A stretch of 64,000 nt of DNA from Aralia elata (taxonomy: Eukaryota > Streptophyta > Magnoliopsida > Apiales > Araliaceae): NCBI GenBank assembly GCA_034770075.1, contig CM068378.1:45040508-45104507 (forward strand), read 5' to 3'. This document shows, piece after piece, positions 1-11,951 of the stretch. Positions within the stretch are counted from its first letter, which is position 1. Each line of letters opens with the position of its first letter. Position numbers and translations under genes: made by a program. The notes beneath the pieces are model-generated. The model ran no database searches. It had not been told where the DNA came from and saw only the letters and a list, made by a program, of their open reading frames with translations.

Positions 1-1360
1 CTGGAAAGACGAAAAAAAGAGATTTTTTTTTCATCTGGGGCACGACGCGACCGCGCCTGGTTTTGCCTGGGGAGTAGCGCGGCCGCACTGCTCCTTGGCA
101 GAACCAGGGAACTCCCTGTATCAGCAAAATTTTCAAAATCAAAACTCAAAATTCATACCCACATGCTACTCAAACAACCACATTCCATCTATATCATGTA
201 CATAAGCTTAGTTTAACATCATGGCATGAATTACTAACCAACTAACAAGAGATTTCATAATAATTCAAAAATTTTGCAAAGTTTGAAATTTAAGTACATA
301 GAATAGCATTATTACCTATTGAAGCGTGAGTTAGAATTTCCCGTGCCACCCACACTAATTACTAACTCAATTTTCACAATGCTCTCTCTAAAAACTTACC
401 AGATAATTTAACAAAGAAAATTTGGGAGGAGGATGAGCTCCAATTTATAGAAAGTTAAATACCCAGATAATGTATTTGCTCGTTGTTTCAAACCAAGGGA
501 AGAAGGAAGAAGATGATGGTCCTAGATTCAATAGTGAATTCCACTGTTTGGACCACTCCCTCCTCCATCATCACCAAATTCTAGCTCTCTACCAAATCTC
601 AGCAAAATTGGTGATAGACCAATGGCCTATATACGGCTCATTACTAGAGGGGGACACTCAATTTGGGACAAAGGAAACAAATGCTCAGCACTTCTAAACA
701 AGCCTGAATAGCAGACTTTGATTTAACATGTAAACTTAGGTCATGAGGGGTATTACAAAAATTTAAATGCTACCACATTGTATCAAATAGAGTCACATGT
801 ACACATACTATATAATTAATTAAGGTGAAATCTGATCACCTACTAATACACAATTAATCAATGTTCATTTATTATTTCATTATTCCATAACTCATACAAT
901 TATTTCAATAAACACTTAAATATTGGAAATAATTATTATCTAACAATTATCAGTACACTTTAATTATTATCTCATGTAATTAAGATGCACAATTAATAGT
1001 CTACATCACACATCAATATATCGCACAGGATGTTCATACAATTTGAATGTCACACATTTCTTTTATATTAATAAATGAATGCAGAAACTTTATTATAAAT
1101 AATATACATCTTATCATGCAGTTACACCTCAAGTAGCATGGCATATAACACTTAAATAAATTAATAGAGATTATCAGTCACGCCATAATTAATTAACTAA
1201 GGTAGCATTAATAAATTCCTTTTTCTTATTAAATCACTACTTGAATCACTTTATCACATCACTACCAAAATGACATATCACGTGAACTCATATTCGAATA
1301 AATATTCAACTTAAATGGAAAAGTTAATATTAATATTATTTAAAATTCTCGGGTATTATA
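1..1360 (-). mobile_element. Partial LTR, element J (minus orientation)
   Basis: This A+T-rich stretch has no credible gene. Its right edge at 1360 reads, on the minus strand, TATAATACCCGAGAA, which resembles a degraded TGTAATACCC LTR start. Immediately after it the Tekay-like first ORF of element A begins abruptly in mid-gene. A G+C-rich block at about 40-110 (GCGCGGCCGC and related CG words) sits in an otherwise A+T-rich sequence, as in the other LTRs of the window. The left end lies outside the window, so I cannot tell a solo LTR from a full element, and no TSD can be checked. The 470-697 reading frame looks like chance. Confidence 0.5.
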
Positions 1361-1365
1361 GTCTA

Positions 1366-2092
1366 GGGATGTTAAGCCCCGAGTGGCTGGAGAGGAGGAG
1401 CCCCGTGATATCTATGTTATCCGGGAGCAGTTGATTCACAGAGAGCCATCTCCATTGATCACGGTTGTGGGTTAGGAGCATGAGCCTGAGTCTGATCCAG
1501 AGGAGGATCCTGAGGAGGTAGAGGCTGAGGAGGATGATGAGGATTCCGAGGAGGTACCCCTTACCTCTGTCGATGTTGTGATGTACGATGCATTGTATGA
1601 TCGTACCATAGAGTTACAGGATAGAGTAGAGACTTGGAGGGATTGGCAAATAGACGCAAGACTCTTATAGATCAGAAGAATGAGAAGATTGAGGTATTGG
1701 ATATACGTCTTGGAGACGTGGAATGGAAGCTAGTTCAGGCAGAGAGTCAAAAAGAAGACTTGGTAGCCGCGAATGAAAAGATGAAACTTGAGATCCAAAA
1801 ATTAAAGGATGACCTAAGTGAGGAGTCAGCGGAACGTGCGAGAGCAGAGGATACTTGGATGAATACCGCTCGACGTGCAGAACTTTCCGAGGAAGGTGAA
1901 CGGGCAAAGAAGGCTAAGATTGAGGAGACAGACTACATCTTTCAGACAGCGATTGATAGGGCCCAGGATCGAGTTCTCCACTATCCAGTTCAGTTCGAGG
2001 ACTTACCATCATATATGTTAGATCGCAGAACGATGTTCCGTATTATGGAATAGGAACATAGGAAGGCGGTTCGACGCCTTTGTAGGCCGTGA
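1366..2092 (+). pseudogene. ORF0 of element A: acidic and coiled-coil protein, broken
   Basis: The reading opens in mid-protein with PRVAGEEEPRD, continues through a very acidic Glu/Asp stretch (about 1490-1560), then a long charged heptad region rich in Lys, Glu, Leu and Gln (about 1640-1950), and ends with RRLCRP before a stop near 2090. A TAG at 1473-1475 and a frameshift near 1635 break it. The longest open piece is 1634-2053. The minus-strand ORF of element B (61418 down to 56764, in three pieces) is homologous along its length and ends at the same place. It is therefore element-encoded and not captured host sequence. I do not recognise a domain; the coiled coil is my reading of the heptads. 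Its role is unknown. Confidence 0.65.
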
Positions 2093-2363
2093 TAGGAGAA
2101 GAATTAAAGTTTATGTAAATATTTATGGTAGTTAATGATGTAAATTTCAGCGTGATTATACACAATAGAATATAACTATTTAATCCTAAAGATTGTTTGA
2201 TCTTGGGATAGTTAATATAAATAGTAGTGATGTTATCTTTTTATTTGAAGATGTTATATGTTAAACATTATGTGTTAAATGTTTAACCTGAATCGTTTGA
2301 GTTAAATGTTGAACACTTAAGAAATTGAGTGATGATCTAATAAGCGCATATTCTTGAACAAAA
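2093..2363 (+). other. A+T-rich spacer between ORF0 and gag of element A
   Basis: This stretch is non-coding. It holds imperfect inverted and repeated TTAAAT/GTTAAA words (ATGTTAAAC, GTGTTAAATGTTTAAC, GTTAAATGTTGAACAC). The same spacer lies at 56479-56763 in element B, so it is an ancestral part of the family. Nothing else is seen. Confidence 0.5.
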
Positions 2364-3044
2364 AATGTCGCTGAGATGCCAACCACGCCAACTAGCTCAA
2401 GAGAGCTCTACCAATAACAACAACGACGTCAATGCTAATTCTGTACAGCAATTGGTGAACCTTTTGGCTGGAGCACTTGCGAATCAGCCGCAAGCTCCAC
2501 AGTGACGTCATTTAAAGATTTCAAAGTGGTAGGACCGCCATAATTTAGGGGTTCCCTGAACCTGATCGAAGCCCAAACCTGGGTGATGGAAATGGAGAAA
2601 ATATTTGACGTTGCTAGGGTTAGTGATGACCAAAAGACTGCCTTTACAACGTTCATGCTTAAATCGGAGGCCAGCTATTGGTGGCAGGCGAATAAGGTTC
2701 GAGGAGGTCAGTGTGTAATCGCATAGGATAGATTTAAGGAGATGTTCTTTATGATGTACTTTTCGACGAGCTCGCGTAACCAGATGGAGATTCAATTTCT
2801 GGAGCTGAAACAGGGTACGATGACTGTACCGGAATATGCAGCGAAGTTTAATAAGTTAGCTAGGTTCGCAACCTACCATGTGAATACTGATGAGAGAAAG
2901 GCAAGGAGGTTTGAACAAGGGTTGAAGCCGTGGTTGTACAACAAGGTGTCAATGTTCCAATTGAACACTTTTGCTGGAGTTTTGGAAAAGGCAATTATCG
3001 CCGAAGGTGGGAGCGATGCTCTGACTAAGTATAACCAGGAGTAG
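2364..3044 (+). pseudogene. gag capsid region of element A, broken
   Basis: This is the structural Gag of a Ty3/gypsy element. The ATG at 2364 is followed by an Asn-rich linker and the plant retrotransposon Gag core: WVMEMEKIFDV, then ASYWW, then an FLELKQGTMTVPEY motif near 2800-2840. Breaks are a frameshift near 2503, an in-frame stop at the GPP motif near 2540, and a TAG replacing a Trp codon near 2725. A further stop at 3042-3044 separates it from the zinc-knuckle part. The sister copy in B (55939-56466) shows the same order. Confidence 0.8.
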
Positions 3045-3860
3045 AAGAAGAAGAAGGGCAAAAATGAAAATAACAAAGCGAGTGATAGTAACAGTGGAGG
3101 TTACAATTAGAAGAGGAAGTGGAATGACATTGGATCTGCTGGAAATCAACAGGGAGGTCAAAAGAAGAAGGTGAAGATGTGTGTTACCTGCGGGAAGAAT
3201 CATATAGGAATATGCCTGAAGGGGAAGAGGATTTGCTATAATTGTGGTCAAGAAGGCCTCATAGCACCAAATTATCCGAATCCAAAGAAGGGCGCTTGTT
3301 TCACTTGCGGATCAAAGGATCATCTGGCTAGGGATTGTCCCAAGAAGGCAGCAGAAGGAGCAGAAACAGGAGAAAATAATGGAAACAGTGGTGGTAGCAC
3401 GTTGACTATAACCGGATCTGTACCAACAAACCGACCTACCGCCAGGACTTTCAACATGACCGTGCAAGATGTCGTGCAATCTCGCGATGTGGTGTCAGGT
3501 ATCATTTCGATCAATAATATAGATGCTTATGTATTGTTTGATTCGGGTGCTAGTCGTTCATTTATATCCGATGACTTTGTTAAGAACTTAGAATTGCCTA
3601 GGGAGGAATTAGATTACCCTTTGAACATAGAAATTGCGAATAAGGAGGTAATATTCACTCTACACAAGAACTATAGAGTGAATATTAAGGGAAATGTGAT
3701 GACTGTATATCTTATCCCAATCAAACTTGGAGAATTTGACGTTATTTTGGGAATGGATTGGCTATCCAATTATGGAGCGATAATTAATTGCCAAAAGAAA
3801 CGTATTAACCTTATGACTCCGTCAAAGGTAGTATTTTATGGCAGCAAGTCACCTAGGTAA
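3045..3860 (+). pseudogene. Zinc knuckles and aspartic protease of element A, broken
   Basis: The open piece 3171-3860 begins with cysteine-rich sequence (CVTCGKNHIG, then CYNCGQEG without the full knuckle ending). A complete CCHC knuckle follows (CFTCGSKDHLARDC, near 3298-3340). The protease active site VLFDSGASRSF (D-S-G) is at about 3535-3565, and the protease C-terminal motif ILGMDWLS is near 3748. A stop codon at 3858-3860 ends it. The nucleocapsid part would bind genomic RNA and the protease would cleave the polyprotein. The K-rich linker before 3171 contains two stops. Confidence 0.85.
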
Positions 3861-5642
3861 GCGAGTTGTCTAATGATGATGCAGGCCAGGAAGTTGTTAA
3901 GACAAGGCTGTGTGGGATACTTAGCCTAGATAGTTGATACTCGAAAAAAGAGTCCGAAATTAGAAGAGATACCTGTTGTAAGGGACTTTATAGACGTATT
4001 TCCCAACAATTTGCCAAGACTTCCGCCAGACAGGAAAGTTGAGTTTGTAATCGATTTGGTGCCAGAAACTGCCCCGATATCGAAAGCTCCGTACCGTATG
4101 GCCCTAGTAGAGATGAAAGAATTAATGGTGCAGCTACAAGAACTATTAGATAAGAAGTATATTCAGCCAAGTGTATCGCCGTGGGGAGCGCCGGTGTTGT
4201 TTGTTAAAAAGAAGGACGGATTGATGTAACTTTATATTGATTACAGAGAGTTGAACAAGGTCACGATTAAGAATAAATACCCGTTGCCAAGAATCGACTT
4301 GTTTGATCAATTGAAAGGAGCATGATATTTTTCGAAGATAGATTTGAGGAATGGGTATCATCAGTTGAAGGTAAAGAAGGAAGATGTAACGAAGACATCG
4401 TTCATGACTCGTTATGGTCACTACGAGTTTCTGGTGATGTCATTTGGTCTAACGAATGCTCCTGCAGCATTCATGGAGTTAATGAACAGGGTGTTCAAAC
4501 CATTTTTGGACAAGTTTGTAGTAGTATTCATCAATGATATCCTAATTTATTCCAAAACCAAAGTAGAGCATGCAGAGCATTTAAAAGTGACATTAGAAGC
4601 GTTAAGAATAGAGAAGTTGTACGCTAAATTTTTGAAATATGAATTCTGGATAGAGCGAGTGCAATTTCTTGGACATGTGATTGACAAGGATGGGATTTCG
4701 GTGGATCCGTCAAAGGTTGAAGCAGTTCTTAGCTGGGATCAGCCGAAAACACCATCGGAAGTAAGGAGTTTCCTCGGATTGGCAGGTTACTACGGAAGAT
4801 TCATTCAGGATTTTTCCAAAATCGCGACTCCGTTAACGAATTTAACTAGGAAGACGGTGAAGTTCGTTTGGACGGAGAAGTGTGAGGAAAGTTTTCAAGA
4901 ATTAAAGAAGAGGTTGAGTACGGCGCCTGTGTTGTCTCTACCAGATAGCACAGGTAATTTTGTGGTATAGTGATGCGTCGCATAAAGGATTAGGTTGTGT
5001 GCTTATGCAGAATGGTAAGGTCATTGCGTATGCGTCACGACAATTAAAAGACTATGAGAAGGGGTATCCTACCCATGATTTGGAATTAGCCGCGGTAGTG
5101 TTTGCTTTAAAGATATGGAGGCACTATCTTTATGGGAAGAAGTGTGAAATATATACAAACCACAAGAGTCTGAAATATATTTTTACACAGAAGGATCTGA
5201 ATATGCGACAGAGGAGATGGTTGGAATTGATAAAGGATTACGACTGCGAAATTTTATACCATCCAGGTAAAGCGAACGTTGTGGCCGACGCCTTAAGCAG
5301 GAAGGGACGGGAGAAATTGTTTATGATTACCGCTCAGGAGGAGCTAATTGCAGCAATGGCAAAACTAGAGTTGGAGGTAAAATTTCCGGAGGAAAGTGAC
5401 GAAAAAATTATTTCAATTGAGAATAGGTTCAACTTTGGTGGATAAGGTTAAGGAAGCCCAAATGCAGGACGAAGAATGTGAGAAAATAAGGAAAAGAATA
5501 TCTGGAGGTGATGAAATGAAATTCAAAATTGATAACGAAGGAGTATTAAGATTCGAGAGAAGAATTTGGGTTCCGCCAGTACAAGAGGTTAAGGAGGAAA
5601 TTTTGAGCGAGACTCATAATTCAAAATATTCGATTCATCCGG
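3861..5642 (+). pseudogene. Reverse transcriptase, RNase H and integrase start of element A, broken
   Basis: RT runs from about 3960 to 4960, RNase H from 4960 to about 5300, and the integrase zinc-finger start is near 5600. RT motifs are readable: KKDG, IDYRELN, LTNAPAAF, and the catalytic box as FINDILIYS. The usual first Asp of the catalytic pair is Asn here (near 4536), so catalysis should be lost. Breaks are stops near 3928, 4227 (TAA before the IDYRELN motif) and 4323, and a one-base loss at about 4968 that shifts RNase H (YSDASHKGLG) into another frame. A second frameshift is near 5410. The sequence stops in the integrase at IHPG where LTR I begins. Confidence 0.85.
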
Positions 5643-5646
5643 GACG
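5642..5646. repeat. Probable left target-site copy GGACG of element I
   Basis: These five bases precede the TGTGACAACC start of LTR I, inside the integrase of element A. The homologous place in element B shows that the reading frame of A would continue directly after them. The matching right copy is not in the window, so this is an expectation and not a verified duplication. Confidence 0.45.
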
Positions 5647-5726
5647 TGTGACAACCCAGATTTTCAGAAGTTATTTAATAAGAATTTAATAAATAAAATT
5701 CTTGTTACGAGATGTTTAGGGTTTGA

Positions 5727-5773
<47 letters not shown>
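5727..5773. repeat. AT then GT dinucleotide microsatellite
   Basis: About nine AT units are followed without a break by about fourteen GT units, inside LTR I. It is a plain compound microsatellite. Confidence 0.95.
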
Positions 5774-5774
<1 letters not shown>

Positions 5775-7293
5775 TATGTATTGTGAAATATGTGATTTGA
5801 TGTGAAGAGAATTATATATTCGTGTATTTGGGAAGAAATGGTTTAATAGTTAATTAAACCATTGAAAAGATTAAATGAAATTTCCATGAGAAGGAAATTA
5901 GTTGGGAAATATTAGTTAATTAAATTAAGTTAAAATTATATTGAGAAATAATATAATTTGATTGTTATGTCTTGTGAGCAATGAAAATTATTGTGAATTA
6001 AATTTCATAATAATGTGAGTGATTTATTTAATTAAAATAAGGAATTAATGAGAATATAATTGTTTTAATAAAATGAGAAGGTAATGTGTTACATAGAAAT
6101 GTAACATGTTAATGTAATAAGATTGTGAGTTTTGTTTATAGTTAAAAATATTTATGGATTTGAATAAATATTTTATATAGAATATTTATGGAATAAATAT
6201 TCGATGGAAATTATTATAGAATAGTTTGTTTAAGTATGATGATATTAAATAAATTGATGATAAATAAATTTATAATTTGTGCGTATTTTATTACGCGAGT
6301 ACTTTTTTAATTTAATTTAATAATTAAAATAGAAGAATAATGATTTATTAAATGAAATTATAATTATAATTGTCTAATTTGAGATTATAAATTTTGTTAG
6401 TAATATTTAATTAGATTTATTAATATAATAAGTTTAATTAAATTAGAGTGTGACATGTGACTTTATAGTAAGGGAATATAAAAAACTAATTTACTTGGAG
6501 GTTCTATTGTGTCAAGCCAAACAAGGCCTTGCGGCCTTTGGCTTTCTTAACCGATGAAAAGCATGTAAGTTATCAGAAGTCTGGAGAAAAGAAAAAGACA
6601 GAACATAGAGGAAGAGAGAAAAAGAGAGAAGAAATTATCTGTGAAAAGTTGAGAGGAGATTTGAGAGAAATCAAAGAAGAAGAGGAAGAAGATTAATCAA
6701 GGTAAGCAAATTAGTTTAAAAGTTTCTAATTCTTAGTTTGTTTTCTAAGTTCTCTGTAATTGAATTTATAGGGTTAAATTGTTGAAGAAATTGGGTTCAT
6801 GTGTTATTGAGTTTGCTTAATTTAATATATGTTGTTTATAAATGATTTTGGGAGTATCAAATCCATGTAAACATGTATTAGAAGAGAAATTTGAGTTTTA
6901 TTGTAATATGTATGTTTTGGTCTATTTTGAGACTAAAATTGGCTAGCAATTTGAGTGATAATCTGTAAATTGATGATGGATTGTTGTTATACGTTAAAAA
7001 ACGAAAACAACGGAAGTTGAACGGATCAATTTGGTTCAAAAACGAATCCGTAGCGAGTGATTGCGCTAAATTTGTAAAATTTATAAAACTAGCATGAATA
7101 TTGATATTTGAGGCTTGTAATTAGTTGTTTAAGTTGTTTAAGATGTTAGAATCATTGTATACATGTTGGGTATTGATTTTATAAGGATTATAATATTTGG
7201 GTATTGTCAATTTGTTGTTAAAATGAAGAAAATTAGGAATTTTTGGCATTTTTCTGTGTTCTTCGCGAACTGCAGAAACTGGGATTCAGGAAC

Positions 7294-7419
7294 CTCGTCC
7301 CGGCGAGCTCAACAAGCTAAAATTCTCGCCCCAGCGAAGTCTCGCCCCGGTGAGAATTTTGTAAAGGAATATCTCGCCCCGGCGAGAGTTTTGCGTTATA
7401 ATTTTCTCGTCCCGGCGGG
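7294..7419 (+). repeat. Hairpin array, LTR of I (five CTCGCC units)
   Basis: There are five 14-bp units of the form CTCGCCCCGGCGAG (six-base stem CTCGCC/GGCGAG, CC loop) starting at 7294, 7325, 7341, 7373 and 7406. The one at 7373 is perfect; the others carry one to three changes. Three of the four start-to-start distances are 31-33 bp and one is 16. Spacers are A+T-rich. In element sense the loop is CC, as in the arrays of B, C and E. Confidence 0.9.
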
Positions 7420-8503
7420 AATTGCAGAAATGGAGAATTTTCTTATTTTTTTTAATTCTTTTCTTTTGGTCATGCTATGTTACCCTATACGAGGTTTATT
7501 TATAAACATTATACATCTATTATAAAGTAAAGTTCAAGACTTAACAAAAGTTTAAGTGTCGATTAAAGTGGAACGTATTAAATAACGGATTATGAAATGT
7601 TAAGTAGAATTAATTCTAAGTGTTGCTATGTGGCTAATAAATGATGTACATGATTATATATATATCGTGTAGGATACGTGAAGTGCAGATAAATATAAGC
7701 TGGTTATGGTAATTGATAATCTACGAACCAGGCAAGTCTTTCAGTTCCTATTTGCTATGTGAACTTGATGTTAAATTGTGTTAATTTATTTTGAAATCAC
7801 ATGACGAATTGCATGTAATGTCAGCATGAAATGTTATAGTCAACTTATGACTATTGATTGAATAGAGAATGTTGATTGAGTTATGGAACTCAATCTCTAT
7901 TTATTACGTGTTGATCATTATGTATGACATGTTTAGCCAAAAGTTTATGATTTAAATAATGAGCATGTTATCTATGTGCTACGTGATGCATGCAAACTGT
8001 TAGATTTTGCTGAGCTGTCGAGCTCATTCTTGCAAATAACCACTTTTGCAGGTTAAGGATTCAAGGTAAAGTTAAGTGCTGCTTGAATGGCGTGATTCAG
8101 ATGTAATGCGTGCAGATTAATTGTTTTAGCTTAAATTATGTTTTTGAACCATGATTAAGGTTTTGAATGATGTATTTGAGAATGTATTAAATGTAACAGA
8201 TGTAGAGTTGTTAAATTTGTATTGAGTTATAAATTTAATATTATCCGTTGTATAAAGGGTATTGAATCTAGAAGTTTTATTTTTATTATAATTCTGATGA
8301 AGCGAATCAAATATGATTTTAGAATATGTAAATGATTTAAGGTTATGATTCAGGGAAAATAAAGAAAGAAAACTGAAAAGTTTAAAATTATTCCGCATTT
8401 TATTAAGTATAACACTGAATATCGTTGTAAAGTCAGAATGAAAATGTATTAATAACGACCGATGTTGAGAGTTGAATTATATGAATTTTAGGGTTGTTAC
8501 AGT

Positions 8504-8515
8504 TGGTATCAGAGC
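8504..8515 (+). other. Primer-binding site of element I (tRNA-Met type)
   Basis: TGGTATCAGAGC begins two bases after the LTR end. It matches the 3' end of plant initiator tRNA-Met as used by most Ty3/gypsy and Ty1/copia elements. It fixes the orientation of element I as plus. Confidence 0.9.
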
Positions 8516-9560
8516 TGATAGGTTAAAAACCTTAGGTACGAGTACCTTAGGCTATAACCTTAGAGAAGAGAGGTGAAGATGATAGAGTTAAAAGAATAGT
8601 AAGTTAAGTATAATTATGGTACAGTCGTACTCTTTAATGGTTGATGTATGGTATCTGGGCTAAACAATTCCTTCAGAGAGCGGAGGTTGATACGAACTAG
8701 CAACCGATCTAACTCGCTGTGAGAGACAGTGTAGACAAGACGGGAACTAGTTTGTTGGTTGTTTGTGGGAAACCACTCAGGTGCTATACTGAACACTATT
8801 AGAGGCTCGAGGTGTACCGAGTATAGAATTATGGATGTGTATGATTAAGAAGTGATTCTTTTCATATAGGTGGATGCATGAGATAAGATAAGTCCTAGAA
8901 ACGTTACAAGAAGAAGATGTGAATGACGCAAAGTAAACTCGAATAATATAGTGAAAGATATGAATGAATTTAGAGATTCTTCAAGGAAGAATTTATATAT
9001 AAACAAGAGGATTCAAAGAGGATTCTTGAAGAGTTATGAAAGATGAGAACCAGGAGTTACCTGACTCCAGTAATAAAGACGGTGTTATTAAATAGACAAT
9101 GTCTATAAGATGGAAATGATATTAATGATAAAGATGAACTCAAATAGAGTTTAGAGAATTCATGTGAGACAAGATTATGATAAAATGAGTTGGTTCAAAG
9201 AAGAACCTGAAGAGCTAAAAGAATAGGGAACACCTGAGTTGATTAATCACAAGATAACGTGAATACAGAGAAGAATAAAGAAGATCATAGGATGAGACGA
9301 TCATAAGACAAGAAAGAATCGTAAGAAGAGTTGATGATAGAACGAGATCACGACGTGATCTGCTAAAGTTGTAAAATGTCAGAGGATCTTAAATGATTGA
9401 ATAGTTGTAGCATGATGCTATAAAGAGATGGTACTATGAAATAGTACGAGGTAAACTCACGAGGAGTTATGGATGATGAAATACGAGCAATTCGTATCAA
9501 GCAAAGAGTAAGTTAAGAGCAAGATGAAATTAGGTGGGATTTCAATGGAGGACTCATGTT

Positions 9561-9767
9561 AGTGGCTGAGTTGTACAATTTCTTGTATGGGCGGGGAATT
9601 TGTGCTTGGTTTGAGAACCACTTAGCTTCCTATATCGATATAGTGGTTGAGTTGAACAATTCCTTGTATAGGAGGGGGATTTGTCCATGGTTTAACAACC
9701 GCTCAGCGTTCTATATTGATTAGTGGTCGAGTTGGTTCGACAACCACTTAGCTTCCTATATTGATAA
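9561..9767 (+). repeat. Imperfect tandem repeat, period about 80 bp, three copies
   Basis: Copies start at 9561, 9642 and 9722 with AGTGG(C/T)(T/C)GAGTTG. They share a middle part (CTTGTAT then GGGGATTTGT) and end in CACTTAGCTTCCTATAT or a close form. The third copy lacks about 35 bp in the middle. A more distant related phrase (ACAATTCCTTCAGAG) is near 8664. Confidence 0.8.
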
Positions 9768-10188
9768 TCATTGAAATATTGGTGTCGCACTTCCGATATA
9801 CATATGATGAGAAGGTGATTCTTTTCTCATATTTATATTTGATAGTTAGAGAATATTAAGATTAGGTACGGTTCTTAAAACTTATACTTATGGTAGGATC
9901 GTGACTCATAATCGTATGGTGGAACCCCTCAGCGAATGGACGATTTTGGTCTGACTAGGATAAGTTCCTGAACCCATATGATTGTGGTAAGTTCCTGAAC
10001 TTCCAAAGTGTGGTAAGTTTGATGAACTGTATTGGGTATAGAAAAGTTATGGTATAGAGAGCATTGATGATATTGAAGAATGAGAGAAAGATTGAGTGAT
10101 GAAGCAATGGAGTAAAGATTGAAGTTGATGGAAAGAAAATGGAGATTCTAATTCTTCTAGCTATGCTAGATTTTCGAAATTATTGTCA

Positions 10189-10193
10189 TCGTG
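10189..10193. repeat. TSD TCGTG, left of element C
   Basis: TCGTG here and at 30358-30362 directly flank the TG...CA ends of element C. This exact 5-bp duplication proves that C inserted as one unit into the interior of element I. Confidence 0.93.
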
Positions 10194-11486
10194 TGGGAGC
10201 TGTCGTTTTACACTCCAAAATTAATACCTTACTAACACTCTACTAGCACAAAACTTAGTATAATGACAAGTAAGGATCGATCCCACAGAGAAATGAATTA
10301 ATCTTTTACTTATTATAATATTCCTATTATTTCTATTAATGGGGGGATTTTGAGTTTGATTCACTAAACTAACAAAAGTAATTAAGAGTGATCAATAAAT
10401 AAAAAGCTTCAGTTCTTCAGTTCAGTATCACCTCATCACAATCATGGAAAAGTCAAGTTTGATAATATTTACCCTTCAATGAGATTAATAACTCTAGATA
10501 ACCTCAATCGCTAATTATCCGAAATTCTCCTTATGTGTAAATCTAATGTGACAATCGCCTCAAGAGACCCTAACTATCATATAACCTAGACCTATCAGTC
10601 TAGATTTAATATAACAGCAGCATGAATAATTAGAGAATTAGGTTATTCCAAGCAACAATTACACAATCAGGAATTATTTAACTTGCCTTCTAATAATCTT
10701 AATAATATCCAAAAGCTTGTCCACAATCAAATACTATTAATCGCTACCTATGATCAGATATAATATCGTTTGCTTAATACTATATCTTAATCTAGCAGAT
10801 GATATTAATCAAATTAATTCAATTGGCCAAATCAAATCAAAAGATTAAATAACATATAATCAGTTAAAACAGATTATCAAAATAAATCTCATGCAAGAAG
10901 GAATAAATAAATAAAACCTGATTAAACCATTAATTATGAAAAAGGTTCAACATCCCTTAGAACTGAAAGTAAGAGTTTAGCCTGACATGCCTTCAATCTC
11001 CTCCAATTAAGATTACAATTGTAGTTGTCAAGATGTCACTAATAATAAACCAAAAACATCTATTTATAGTCCTAAGATAATATCCTAAGTTTCTAAGAAT
11101 TAAGAATCCAATCTGAAATAGAAATCCTCAAAAATTACAAAAAGTCAAAACTGGTCAAACTTGGTCAACGCCGCCTTTCTCGCCGGGGCGAGAACGAGCA
11201 GAAAGTTTTGGGCAGGGGCGAGCTCTGGATCAGCTGGGGAGAAAACGGGCAGAAGGTTTCTCGCCGGGGCGAGAAACTCCAATACAAAGTTCTCGCCGGG
11301 GCGAGAACCACAATTTTCCAATTCTTCAACTTTTCTCGTTTTGGCTCCCATTTTCCATCTTTTTCTACTTTTGACTCTGAATCCTCCTGAAGTCAATAAA
11401 CAACCTAATAAGTGCATATACATAATAAAACATGCAGTAAACTAAACATAAAGGAATGAAAATAAATGAATATTATGCAGTTATCA
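10194..11486 (-). mobile_element. Left (3') LTR of element C
   Basis: This 1293-bp LTR reads, in element sense, TGATAACTGCATAATATTC to ACGACAGCTCCCA. It is nearly identical to the right LTR (29062-30357). I find roughly fifteen point differences plus two reciprocal 32-bp indels in the hairpin block and a G-run length change. A TATAAATAG box in element sense lies at about 11061-11069, around 120 bp downstream (in sense) of the hairpins. Confidence 0.93.
11179..11305 (-). repeat. Hairpin array, left LTR of C
   Basis: Perfect CTCGCCGGGGCGAG units (plus-strand reading) start at 11179, 11260 and 11292. A decayed half unit GGCAGGGGCGAG lies at 11211-11222. The array sits just upstream, in LTR sense, of the TATA box. 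Compared with the right LTR it lacks one spacer-plus-hairpin unit after the first hairpin and keeps one that the right LTR lacks. Reading frames across it (11145-11423, 11161-11445) are repeat artefacts. Confidence 0.9.
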
Positions 11487-11499
11487 AATTCCCCCACAC
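11487..11499 (-). other. Polypurine tract of element C
   Basis: In element sense AGTGTGGGGGAATT lies directly against the LTR start TGATAACTGC. This is the expected plus-strand primer position. Confidence 0.85.
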
Positions 11500-11951
11500 T
11501 TAGTCTTTACACGTCCTCGTGTAAACTAAAACAAAAGTTATATTGAAGTCATTAGAATTTTATTCAACCAAACTTCCAAAGGTTCAAATTCAATTAGCAT
11601 CTATGAATACTAACACCAATCAACAGAAATTTGATCAATACCTCATCAATCAACTCATAACAATAATCCCATCATTCCCCACTGAACATCTCTAAATCAA
11701 ATTGAAACTACATATGCATCTCCTATGATTAACACAGATACTCAACTCAGGTCATATGGAACAACAACCGTGCACACTGACTCAAAACCAGAACATGTTT
11801 TTTTCTCTTTTCTTTCTGCTATCCATTTTTTTCATTCAGGTGAATGCATTTTATGCTCCATTTCACTTCTTCTCATTCTTTTCTTAAGTGAGTGCATTTT
11901 ATGCTCCATCTCAATTTTCTTCTCACCAATGAGTGCATTTTACGCTCCATC
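11500..11951 (-). mobile_element. 3' untranslated part of element C, outer piece
   Basis: No credible gene. It contains three copies of a short repeat with core GTGCATTTTATGCTCCAT at about 11842, 11890 and 11930, spaced 40-48 bp. Element D inserted in the third copy; a further copy (22955-22972) lies just beyond D. The frame at 11725-12039 crosses the D junction and is artefactual. Confidence 0.7.

Larger units (their letters stand above)
1361..5646 (+). mobile_element. Element A: truncated Tekay/Del-like Ty3/gypsy element
   Basis: This is an internal region in the order coiled-coil ORF, gag, zinc knuckles, protease, reverse transcriptase, RNase H and integrase zinc-finger start. Its protein sequence is closely similar to minus-strand element B (51855-61651), with which it can be aligned from ORF0 to the integrase. 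The 5' side is cut by LTR J at 1360. The 3' side is cut at 5642-5646 by the LTR of element I, inside the integrase. Many stops and frameshifts show it is dead. The Tekay/Del assignment rests on gag/RT style here and on the chromodomain-like end of sister element B. Confidence 0.85.
5647..8501 (+). mobile_element. 5' LTR of element I (2855 bp, plus)
   Basis: The LTR begins TGTGACAACCC and ends GGGTTGTTACA, terminal inverted repeats of the Tekay/Del style, and is followed after two bases by a tRNA-Met primer-binding site. A TATA-like box (ATATAAAAAA) is near 6476-6486. It holds a mixed AT/GT microsatellite at 5727-5773 and the CTCGCC hairpin array at 7294-7419. Reading frames inside, including 7163-7525, look like chance. 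Parts (the AGCCAAACAAGGCC region near 6514, and the hairpin spacers) resemble the LTR of element B, so I and B are related families, but most of the LTR differs. Confidence 0.85.
8516..10193 (+). mobile_element. Non-coding interior of element I, first part
   Basis: This purine-rich region (many GAAGA, AAGATG and GATGA words) has no gag or pol similarity in any frame that I can see. It begins with a palindromic word around AGGTACGAGTACCTTAGG (near 8532-8550). It contains an imperfect 80-bp tandem repeat at 9561-9767. The interior resumes after element C at 30363. A PBS-bearing element without coding sequence fits a LARD-type non-autonomous element, or a strongly decayed interior. Confidence 0.6.

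Noticed and set aside
470..697. Frame of 75 codons in LTR J
   Set aside because: No similarity, His/Leu-rich by composition and located in LTR-like sequence.
7294..7419. Regularly spaced palindromic repeats that look like a CRISPR array
   Set aside because: Units are only 14 bp, the 18-bp spacers are themselves similar to each other, there are no cas genes, and the arrays sit inside plant LTRs in several families. They are LTR hairpins.
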